The notes beneath the pieces are model-generated. The model ran no database searches and was not told where the DNA came from. It was given only the letters and a program-made list of their open reading frames with translations. From Allobosea lupini (lineage in GTDB: Bacteria > Pseudomonadota > Alphaproteobacteria > Rhizobiales > Beijerinckiaceae), in the NCBI RefSeq assembly GCF_900109525.1, contig NZ_FOAN01000010.1, forward strand, positions 124,001 to 188,000: DNA of 64,000 bases, in the 5' to 3' direction. The first letter of the stretch is position 1. Every line of letters begins with the position of its first letter. Positions 37,139-43,584 of the stretch are shown piece by piece. Made by a program: the position numbers and the translations under genes.

Positions 37139-38041
37139 TCACGCGCTGCTCGGCGCCCTCAGCGCCACCACCATGCCGGTGACGGCGAGCGCCATGCCGG
37201 CGATCTCCAGCGTCGACGCCTGCTCGCCGAGCATGATCGCGCCCGACAGCGCCGTGACCACCGGCACCAGCGGCAGGAACAGCGCTGCGCGGGCGGCGCC
37301 GAGGATCGTGACCGCTTCCGTATAGAGGAAGAGCGCGACCGCGCCGACCAGAACGCCCTGATAGAGCGCCTGCAGCGCGATCGCCGGCAGCGGCACCGAG
37401 AGCAGGTTGACCGGCTGGACCAGCGCCAGCAGCGGCAGGAGCGGCACCGAGAGCAGGCAGGTTGCCATGGTGACCTCGACCGCGTCCGCCCCCCAGCGCC
37501 GGGCGAGCAGTCCGAACACCGACCAGAGCAGGGCGATCAGGACAAAGAGCAGGTCGCCGATCCAGGCGCCCTCGCGCGTCGGGGTGTTCGCCATCGCCTC
37601 GAAGGAGAAGACCACGATCCCGGCGACGATGATGGCAAGGCCGATCACCCTGAGCGGGCTGATCCGGTCGCCGAGGACGAAGACGGCGAGCAGCGCGGTC
37701 GCGACCGGGATCAGCCCGGGCGAGATCACCGAGGAGTGCAGCGCCGGGGCGAAATGCGCGCCGCCGACCAGGATCAGGCTGTAGCTCGGGCCGACGATGG
37801 CGGTGAGGATCAGCGCCCGCTTCCAGCCGAGCTTGCCGACCGGGAAGGGTTTCAGTCGCGCGATGGCGAAGGGCAGCAGCACCAGCGAGGCGGCGAGGAA
37901 GCGCAGGATCGTGACGTCGCCGGCCGAGAGCCCGTCGACCACCGATTGCCGCGAGACCACCGACTGCACGCCCCAGATCACGGCCGAGAGGATGCCGAAG
38001 GCAAAGCCGATGGCGAGGCGGGAGGAGGCGGGATTGGACAC
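37139..38041 (-). CDS. DMT family (EamA) transporter
   Basis: The 300-residue protein has ten hydrophobic helices arranged as two EamA repeats (about 8-140 and 152-290), starting GFAFGILSAVIWGVQSVVSRQSV. EamA proteins export metabolites, often amino acids or sugars; substrate unknown. The start is a GTG at 38041. Confidence 0.85.
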   Translation of the reverse strand: MSNPASSRLAIGFAFGILSAVIWGVQSVVSRQSVVDGLSAGDVTILRFLAASLVLLPFAIARLKPFPVGKLGWKRALILTAIVGPSYSLILVGGAHFAPALHSSVISPGLIPVATALLAVFVLGDRISPLRVIGLAIIVAGIVVFSFEAMANTPTREGAWIGDLLFVLIALLWSVFGLLARRWGADAVEVTMATCLLSVPLLPLLALVQPVNLLSVPLPAIALQALYQGVLVGAVALFLYTEAVTILGAARAALFLPLVPVVTALSGAIMLGEQASTLEIAGMALAVTGMVVALRAPSSA

Positions 38042-38153
38042 TGTTCAAGGCCTTGCGGGAGCAGGGCGGCTTATGGGCTCAAGCGGGAGGTTGCGGCAAG
38101 GGTGGGCGCGGCGGGAGGCTCTACGCCGGACGCATGGGCGGGAATCGCGGGGA

Positions 38154-38274
38154 ACCCTTCTCCCCTCGGGGGAGAAGGTGGCAGCGCGAAGCGCTGACGG
38201 ATGAGGGAAGGATGGCTCACCCGGTCGAACCGCCCTCATCCCCTGCCGGACCTTCTCCCCCGAGGGGAGAAGGG
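38154..38274. repeat. Intergenic repeat with two CCTTCTCCCC(T)CGGGGGAGAAGG hairpins
   Basis: Two hairpins, ACCCTTCTCCCCTCGGGGGA and ACCTTCTCCCCCGAGGGGAG (each followed by its complementary GAAGG), bracket a stretch with a GCGCGAAGCGC hairpin. Related to 14168-14310. It separates the DMT transporter from the serine hydrolase gene. Confidence 0.75.
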
Positions 38275-38280
38275 AGCCGC

Positions 38281-39351
38281 CTACTCCACCGCCGCGACCA
38301 GCCGCTCCAGGAAGCCGTCGATCGCGGCCTTGTCGATCCAGCGCAGCACGGCGACGAGTTCGTGCTCGGGGTCGATCCAGATCAGGTTGTTGCCCGCTCC
38401 CTGCGCGCTGAAGCCGCTCGCCGGCAGCTTGGGGTTGGCCGCCGGGCCGCGGTTCAGCCACCAGAGGAAGCCGTAATTCGGCAGGGTCGGCGAGGGCACG
38501 ACCGATTGCGCCAGCCACGCGGGCGGGATCAGTTCGCGCCCGTCCCAGACGCCGTTCTGCGCGATCAGCTGGCCGAAGCGGGCATGGTCGCGGGCGCTGA
38601 TGAAGAGGCCGCCGCCCCAATGGCCGCCGCCGGGGACCGACTGCATGCGCTGCCCGTCGATCTCGACCCACGAGGTCTCGTAGCCCTCCCAGCGCCAGCC
38701 TTGCGAGGCGCCGACCTTGTCCATGATGCGCTCGCGCAGCACGTCGGGAAGCGGCTTGCGGAAGCGGCGCAGCAGCGCGTAGCCGAGCGCGTTCACCCGG
38801 ACGTCGTTGTATTCGTAGAGGCTGCCGGGCTCGCGCAATTCGCGGCGCTGGCCTTTTCGGCTGTTGTCGGCGCCGATGCCGATCTGCCTGAAATGGTCGA
38901 CCTGGTCGGATTTGCCGAAGATCTCGCCCTGCCATTCGCTGTTCATGTTGAGCAGATGGCGCCAGGTGATCTTGGCGTTGTGCGGGCTGGAGAAATACGG
39001 CCCGTCGACGCTTTTGCCGACCGGCTCGTCGATATCGGCGATCAGCCCGTCGGCGACGGCAAGGCCGGCCAGCACCGAGAGATAGCTCTTGGCGATCGAG
39101 AAGGTCATGTCGGCGCGCTCGACATCGCCCCATTCGGCCACGACCCTGCCGCCCTTGAGCACGACGCCGGCCGGCCCGCCGCGCGGCTCGACCGGCCCGA
39201 CGATCTCGGTCCACGGACCCGTCTCGTCCCATTCGCGATTCCCGACATAGGCGCCGTCCGGATAGAACATGCTGTGCGGCCAGGGGGAATCATGCGCCTG
39301 CGCGAAGTCGACGGCGGCCTGGAGGCGGGCGGGGGAGAGGGAGCTGGACAA
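38281..39351 (-). CDS. Serine hydrolase, class C beta-lactamase family
   Basis: The 356-residue protein has the SxxK nucleophile motif as SIAK in MTFSIAKSYLSVLAGLAVADGLI (about residue 82), a YxN-like motif in LYEYNDVRVNALGYALLRR, and a late HELVAVLRWID strand. The fold covers esterases, D-aminopeptidases and amidases; no signal peptide is seen, so a cytoplasmic role is likely. The start is uncertain (TTG at 39351). Confidence 0.8.
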   Translation of the reverse strand: MSSSLSPARLQAAVDFAQAHDSPWPHSMFYPDGAYVGNREWDETGPWTEIVGPVEPRGGPAGVVLKGGRVVAEWGDVERADMTFSIAKSYLSVLAGLAVADGLIADIDEPVGKSVDGPYFSSPHNAKITWRHLLNMNSEWQGEIFGKSDQVDHFRQIGIGADNSRKGQRRELREPGSLYEYNDVRVNALGYALLRRFRKPLPDVLRERIMDKVGASQGWRWEGYETSWVEIDGQRMQSVPGGGHWGGGLFISARDHARFGQLIAQNGVWDGRELIPPAWLAQSVVPSPTLPNYGFLWWLNRGPAANPKLPASGFSAQGAGNNLIWIDPEHELVAVLRWIDKAAIDGFLERLVAAVE

Positions 39352-39471
39352 GGCGGGGACTCGGGGAGATGAGGGCTAATGAGACAGGCTTAGCATTGGC
39401 TCTGGGAGACGTCTTCGCCTGCTGGCGCAGGTCGAACCTCATAGGGCGGAATAGCAGCTAGCAGTGGAAAT

Positions 39472-40290
39472 TTGGCACTTTGGATGCGTCGGAAACGAAA
39501 TGAGATTGCAGCTCAACAAGTGCTAATCCATTATCTTTCTGTTGGGATTAACCTGTTGCGAGAGCATCCTGTGATAGAATACGCAACAAAACATTTTCTC
39601 GTAATTTCTGCGATCGCTACGATATTAGGTGCGGCTATGGCCGCTTTGTTCGCCTATGGTTATTTAATAGTATTTGGCTCTGGGCTGGTCTGGATATTAG
39701 AGTATTCAGATTTATTAAAACTCGCTCTGATTGGAGTGCTTTTTGTTCTGGCTTATATCTCAATCATAACTGTTTTCGCTCAAGAAATTCCAAAAATAAT
39801 GAACTATAATAATAAATTACTAAGGAATATTGTCTTGATTTTGTTAATATTGGCATTGTTATTAATTTATATTTTGCCGGAATATAAATTATTTATTGAT
39901 GGCGATGTTTGGATTAAACTTAGAATTATAGCGGTTTCCTCCTTGATTGTATTCTCAATGATATCACTGCTTATGACTATTGATATTACCAGTAGACTGA
40001 TCGAAGGTCGGTTTATTGCTTTACAGATGTTTATAAGCTTTGGCGTTAGTTTTATGCTTGTTGTATTTATTTTTGGGGTTTGCCGAGGTTTGTACGTAAA
40101 AACTTCTAAGGAATCTTTTGTTGAAATTTTAGCCAGAGATAAAGGCAACGTCGAAACGCTCTATAAGAATAGTAAAATAATCATGATGTTATCGCATCAT
40201 GCGATATTCCAGACTTCAGATAGCATTATAGTCATTCCAGCATCTGATGTTGTTCGGATCACGGCGGGAAGCAAAGGGTGGTCGCATTAG
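39472..40290 (+). CDS. AT-rich orphan integral membrane protein
   Basis: The 272-residue protein (TTG 39472; ATG 39484 is an alternative) has about five membrane segments between residues 42 and 210, followed by a C-terminal soluble tail of about 60 residues containing IIMMLSHHAIFQTSDSIIVIPASDVVRI. I recognise no family. Composition is extreme for this genome: bases 39781-39840 contain only 12 G/C of 60, and codons are A/T-ending, while genes on both sides are GC-rich. It was almost certainly acquired horizontally as a single gene. No mobility gene flanks it; an AAA ATPase gene converges with it (44-base gap). Confidence 0.75.
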   Translation: MALWMRRKRNEIAAQQVLIHYLSVGINLLREHPVIEYATKHFLVISAIATILGAAMAALFAYGYLIVFGSGLVWILEYSDLLKLALIGVLFVLAYISIITVFAQEIPKIMNYNNKLLRNIVLILLILALLLIYILPEYKLFIDGDVWIKLRIIAVSSLIVFSMISLLMTIDITSRLIEGRFIALQMFISFGVSFMLVVFIFGVCRGLYVKTSKESFVEILARDKGNVETLYKNSKIIMMLSHHAIFQTSDSIIVIPASDVVRITAGSKGWSH

Positions 40291-40334
40291 CCCTCATGAT
40301 GGCGAGCAGGCAGTCCAAATCGCGACCGAGACCC

Positions 40335-41084
40335 TCACTCCTCCATCATCGTTTCCACGAATGTCGCCGGGTCCAGGCAGAACTCGCGGATCAGGCGGAA
40401 ATGCTGGGTCTGCTCGATCGTCACGGGATCGAGCCCGTATTTGGTCAGGCCGAGCAGGCGGGCGCCCGGATAGGCCATCAGGATCGGGGCGTGGGTCGCC
40501 ATGATCACCTGGCACTGGCCGAGCCGGTCCATGCGGCGCAGCAGCTTGAGGAATTCGATCTGGCGGGCCGGCGACAGCGCCGATTCCGGCTCGTCGACAA
40601 TGAAGATGCCGCGGCGCTGGCAGCGCTCCTCGAAGAAGCGCAGAAAACCCTCGCCATGCGAATGGGAGAGGAAATCGGGGCCGTCCGCGCCGCCGACGGC
40701 GTCGAGATAGCGCGCCACCGAGAAGAAGCTCTCGGCCCGGAAGAACCAGCCATCGGTGACTTTCGGCAGCCAGCTCGCCTTGAGCGCGCTGGAGAGCCGG
40801 CCGCCCGTGGCTTCGCGCGCCAGCGCATGGTCGACCGGGCGATAGCCCTTGCCGCCGCCGGCCTCGTCATAGCCGGCGAGCACGGCGATGCCTTCGAGCA
40901 GCGTCGATTTTCCGGTGCCGTTCTCGCCGACGATGATGGTGATCGGCTTGTCGAAGGAGAGCTCGAAGTCCTCGCGCAGGAAGGGCAGGCACCAGGGATA
41001 GGCGTCGGCGTCCGGCACGGCGTCGCGGTCGAGCCAGATGCGCCGGAGAAAAGGCGCGGGCAGGCGGGTCTGGGTTCGTCGCAT
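40335..41084 (-). CDS. AAA family ATPase (RecF/ABC-ATPase fold)
   Basis: The 249-residue protein has Walker A GENGTGKST (about 53-61), an ABC-like signature region SHSHGEGFLRFF (about 141-152), Walker B IFIVDEPESALSP (about 161-173) and an H-loop MATHAPILM. These small stand-alone ATPases (DUF/YbeZ-like, 'ATP-binding cassette' without membrane partner) are widespread and poorly characterised. The start LPAPFLRRIWLDRDAVPDADAYPWCLPF is typical. It is not obviously an anti-phage gene. Confidence 0.8.
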   Translation of the reverse strand: MRRTQTRLPAPFLRRIWLDRDAVPDADAYPWCLPFLREDFELSFDKPITIIVGENGTGKSTLLEGIAVLAGYDEAGGGKGYRPVDHALAREATGGRLSSALKASWLPKVTDGWFFRAESFFSVARYLDAVGGADGPDFLSHSHGEGFLRFFEERCQRRGIFIVDEPESALSPARQIEFLKLLRRMDRLGQCQVIMATHAPILMAYPGARLLGLTKYGLDPVTIEQTQHFRLIREFCLDPATFVETMMEE

Positions 41085-41140
41085 CGGGGCTCGCGGGCGG
41101 GGGTGGGGCAGTCAGTGGGTACCATGTTTGACGAAACCGC

Positions 41141-41260
41141 GAGTCATCCCGGACAAGCGGCGAAGCCGCGCCGATCCGGGATCCATGCCTGAACCTCTAT
41201 CGGGACTGTTCCGGAATGGGTCCCGGGTCTGCGCTGCGCTCCGCCCGGGACGACCTGCGC
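41141..41260. repeat. Intergenic repeat, 'GATCCGGGATCCATGCCTGAACC' family
   Basis: Starts GAGTCATCCCGGACAAGCGG and ends GCTCCGCCCGGGACGAC, with internal GATCCGGGATCC and TTCCGGAATGGGTCCCGGG. Related to the unit at 17428-17534. It lies upstream of the AAA ATPase gene start. Confidence 0.7.
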
Positions 41261-41469
41261 TGAAACAGTGAAGGCCACGAAACGATCGACCATGCGTGAT
41301 GCCCCGCCGGCTCGGCGCCGCGAGGGTTCGATTGGTCGCCATCCGAGGGAGGGCGCGGGGTCAAGGCGGCGTCGCAGTCGACGGCTGCGTGCCGAATGTC
41401 GATGTCGAAATGTCGAGGCAGCGCCACTGGCCACTGCCCAACCCCGCGCCGCGGTTCTCTTCAGGTGTT

Positions 41470-41690
41470 CTCGCCGTCTGGTTACGTCCGGCAGGACTGG
41501 GAGGGCCTCTCCCATCGACGAAAACCCCTCCGTGGTGGAAGGAGTCGGCTCGGATCGCAGAAGTGGGTCGCACTTGTGCCGAACCGGGCTCCTTCGGGCT
41601 CGCAAGGCCCTGTCGCCACGAAACACCGCTCTCCCGCCCGGCCTCATGATGCCTCGCGAAGCCCCCTCGGTTCGGGCGGGACAGGAGGAA
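41470..41690. ncRNA. Candidate structured non-coding RNA or RNA-like region (strand uncertain)
   Basis: No gene is seen here, but the stretch is rich in stems. TGGGAG/CTCCCA pair at 41498-41514. A long hairpin spans 41541-41592: GGAGTCGGCTCGG pairs with CCGAACCGGGCTCC with one mismatch and one bulge, capped by CAGAAGTG/CACTTGTG with one mismatch. A further TCCCGCCCG/CGGGCGGGA stem closes at about 41631-41682. It lies in an 806-base gap whose other parts are repeats. No Rfam family is recognised. It could be a regulatory RNA, the 5' leader of the AAA ATPase gene, or a decayed element. Confidence 0.35.
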
Positions 41691-41748
41691 GCATAAGCCG
41701 GGTTTCGGGGGCGGGGATTGATAGGTGAGTTATCCCCGCTTCGCCCGG

Positions 41749-41839
41749 CCGTCATGTTCGCCCTTATGGCGGGCATCGGCGTCTTGAACTCCGCATTGCA
41801 GGAAGACGTGGATGGTCGGGACAAGCCCGACCATGACGG
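41749..41839. repeat. Intergenic palindromic repeat bounded by CCGTCATG/CATGACGG
   Basis: The ends are complementary, and the interior holds GATGGTCGGGACAAGCCCGACC, itself a hairpin. This type of unit is frequent in Bosea/Bradyrhizobium-like genomes. It lies just downstream of the DUF3859 gene. Confidence 0.7.
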
Positions 41840-41890
41840 AAAGGCGTGGGACCCCAGGCAAACACGCGCGGCGGCGCCGGCCTTGCATGG

Positions 41891-42424
41891 TCAGCCTATG
41901 CCGCAATCGGACTTGGGCGCGCCGGGGGGCGGCAGCGTGACGCTGAAATCCTTGCGGGCGATCTCGTCTCCACGCAACGAGACGATCATCGTCCACGGGC
42001 CGGGCGCCATTTCCCAGTCATGCTCGAAGGTGAAGCCGGCATGGCTGAGACCATCAACCACATAGCTGGGAAAGCGCGTCTCGGCGCTCTGCCTGCCGTC
42101 GGGGCGCGTCAGGTCCGGGTGCAGAACCCGCACCTCGACACGGTCCGGCATGCGGAACGGCGGCGTGGGAACCAGCCTCACCGTGATTCCGAAATTCCGG
42201 CAGAGCCGAGCCTCGATCTGGTCGCTGCGCTCGATATAGCGCAGCTTCTGCATGGCGCGGACCGGTTCCAGAGCACGTTGACCGGCTTCCGGCTGGCTGT
42301 CGACGAGGCGCCCGGCGACCACGCCGAAGTCGACGATCTCAGCCTTGGGGCCGGCAACCGCAGGCCCCGCCATGGTGATGAGCGCCATGGCAGCGCCAGT
42401 CGTCGCGATCCGTCGCATTCGCAT
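41891..42424 (-). CDS. DUF3859 domain-containing secreted protein
   Basis: The 177-residue protein starts with a signal peptide (MRMRRIATTGAAMALITMAGPAVAG, cleavage after AVAG) and has the DUF3859 pattern: AEIVDFGVV near the N-terminus, a central PPFRMPDRVEVRVLHPDL, and a C-terminal GFTFEHDWEMAPGPWTMIVSLRGDEIARKDFSV. Function unknown; periplasmic. ATG 42424 is preferred over the open frame from 42478, because it places the signal peptide at the N-terminus. Confidence 0.8.
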   Translation of the reverse strand: MRMRRIATTGAAMALITMAGPAVAGPKAEIVDFGVVAGRLVDSQPEAGQRALEPVRAMQKLRYIERSDQIEARLCRNFGITVRLVPTPPFRMPDRVEVRVLHPDLTRPDGRQSAETRFPSYVVDGLSHAGFTFEHDWEMAPGPWTMIVSLRGDEIARKDFSVTLPPPGAPKSDCGIG

Positions 42425-42506
42425 GATCACGTCAAAGCGCGATCTGATGGAGAGATTGTGGCGGGGGCAGCGCGGCATCGCCCGACACGGCGCGAGCCCC
42501 GGCTTT

Positions 42507-42722
42507 TCAGGCTGCCGAGCCGGTGATCAGGCGCAGATAATGCTCGGCATGCTGATAGTAGCGCTCGGCCTCGATCCGGTCGCCGGCGAGGGCCTTGGCC
42601 TTGGCCAGAGCGAGGTAGCGCTCGTAACTGGCCCGCGCGGATGAGCCCCGCCTTGGCTGCGTGGCGTTGGTCCGGGGGACATGATCGTCGAAGGCGGTGG
42701 ATCCGGGTTGGCGCGTGGGCAT
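42507..42722 (-). CDS. Small DUF4167-like protein
   Basis: The 71-residue protein ends with ASYERYLALAKAKALAGDRIEAERYYQHAEHYLRLI, the C-terminal helical signature of DUF4167 proteins found across Rhizobiales. The usual arginine/glycine-rich N-terminus is much reduced. ATG 42722 is supported by a GAGGAGG site six bases upstream. The preceding small gene ends 11 bases away, so the two form an operon. Confidence 0.75.
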   Translation of the reverse strand: MPTRQPGSTAFDDHVPRTNATQPRRGSSARASYERYLALAKAKALAGDRIEAERYYQHAEHYLRLITGSAA

Positions 42723-42733
42723 GACCGGCCTCC

Positions 42734-42892
42734 TCATCCCAGCATCTTCCTGACGATGCGCCGCAGCTCCTGGCGGCTGAGGCCGCAGGGCTCCGGCTTC
42801 CAATCAGGGGCGGATTTCGGCGTAAGCGTGGTGGCGATCGCGTCGGCGACGTACCTGGTCTCGGGTGACTTCAGTTCGGTTGATACTAGCAT
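42734..42892 (-). CDS. Small hypothetical protein
   Basis: The 52-residue product runs from MLVSTELKSPETRYVADAIATTL to SRQELRRIVRKMLG. I do not know a named family, but the compact, charged sequence and the tight spacing to the DUF4167-like gene (11 bases) argue that it is real. The ATG at 42892 is chosen; an in-frame start at 42952 would add a low-complexity leader. Confidence 0.5.
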   Translation of the reverse strand: MLVSTELKSPETRYVADAIATTLTPKSAPDWKPEPCGLSRQELRRIVRKMLG

Positions 42893-43139
42893 TGATATCC
42901 GTTTGCCGCTCGGCCGGGGCCGGGCGGTCTCGTGTGTGAAATCGCCGGGCACGCTGTGCGTGCAGCGATGGTGCTGCCGAGGGCAGCAATCGGTTTTCGA
43001 CGATAGGAGTAAGGCGCGCCGCAGGGTCCAATCAGAGGAGCCAGTCGGTCAATCGTCGCCTCTACATTCTGTCTATAGAAACAATGCGGCCAAAACAAGT
43101 TGGCCAGCGGCGCTTTTATTTTTGGGGCCCGCCGAGATC

Positions 43140-43397
43140 CTACGGGAAATAGTTGGTCGGCACAGTCGCCGTACGATGGCGGCAGGGTCCATTGAGATTT
43201 TTCGCGATGGCCGTCATGGCAGCATCCACCGACAGGAACGGCCCTTTCCGGATATCGGTCAGGCGCGCGACCTGGTCCTGCCCTAGAACGATCCAGCAAC
43301 TGCCATGCGGGTCGCGAATGATCGAGCAGATCGAGCGTTCGAGCAGGTCGGAGACGCCCCAGTTGCCGGAGAGATCACGCCGCACCGTCGTATCCAT
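43140..43397 (-). CDS. Small hypothetical protein (85 aa)
   Basis: The start at 43397 is defined by a textbook GGAGG site five bases upstream (GGAGGAATTC-ATG). The product is MDTTVRRDLSGNWGVSDLLERSICSIIRDPHGSCWIVLGQ... continuing to a Pro-rich tail; no family is recognised. The open frame extends to 43721 but would then overlap the PEP carboxylase start. It lies in a region with lower GC than its neighbours. Confidence 0.55.
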   Translation of the reverse strand: MDTTVRRDLSGNWGVSDLLERSICSIIRDPHGSCWIVLGQDQVARLTDIRKGPFLSVDAAMTAIAKNLNGPCRHRTATVPTNYFP

Positions 43398-43584
43398 GAA
43401 TTCCTCCGGGTCCATGCCGATATGGCTATGGAAACGGTGATTGTAAGGGCGGGCTGCGGATTGCGACGCAGGCGTCACGTCCGCCATCGCGCTGCTGAGC
43501 CGCATTTCATTTCGCAGTTGCAGCAAAATCCAAATCCTGCTCACCTGCTCCCGCTCATCACACGATTGAAAAGCGGAGAGCGGC

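Noticed and set aside
40335..41084. AAA ATPase plus AT-rich membrane protein as a two-gene defence system
   Set aside because: The genes converge rather than form an operon and differ sharply in base composition; the ATPase looks like an ordinary chromosomal gene. The membrane protein alone is kept as a finding.
41683..41706. Minus-strand AACCCGGCTTATG, resembling the conserved 3' end of RNase P RNA
   Set aside because: The required GAGGAAAGTCCGGGCTCC core is not found at a proper distance on either strand, and the upstream minus-strand sequence is a repeat and then the DUF3859 coding region.
41144..41824. Minus-strand open frame of 226 codons in the AAA ATPase/DUF3859 gap
   Set aside because: It passes through two palindromic repeats and the structured region, is Arg/Ser/Pro-rich and has no ribosome-binding site or family pattern.
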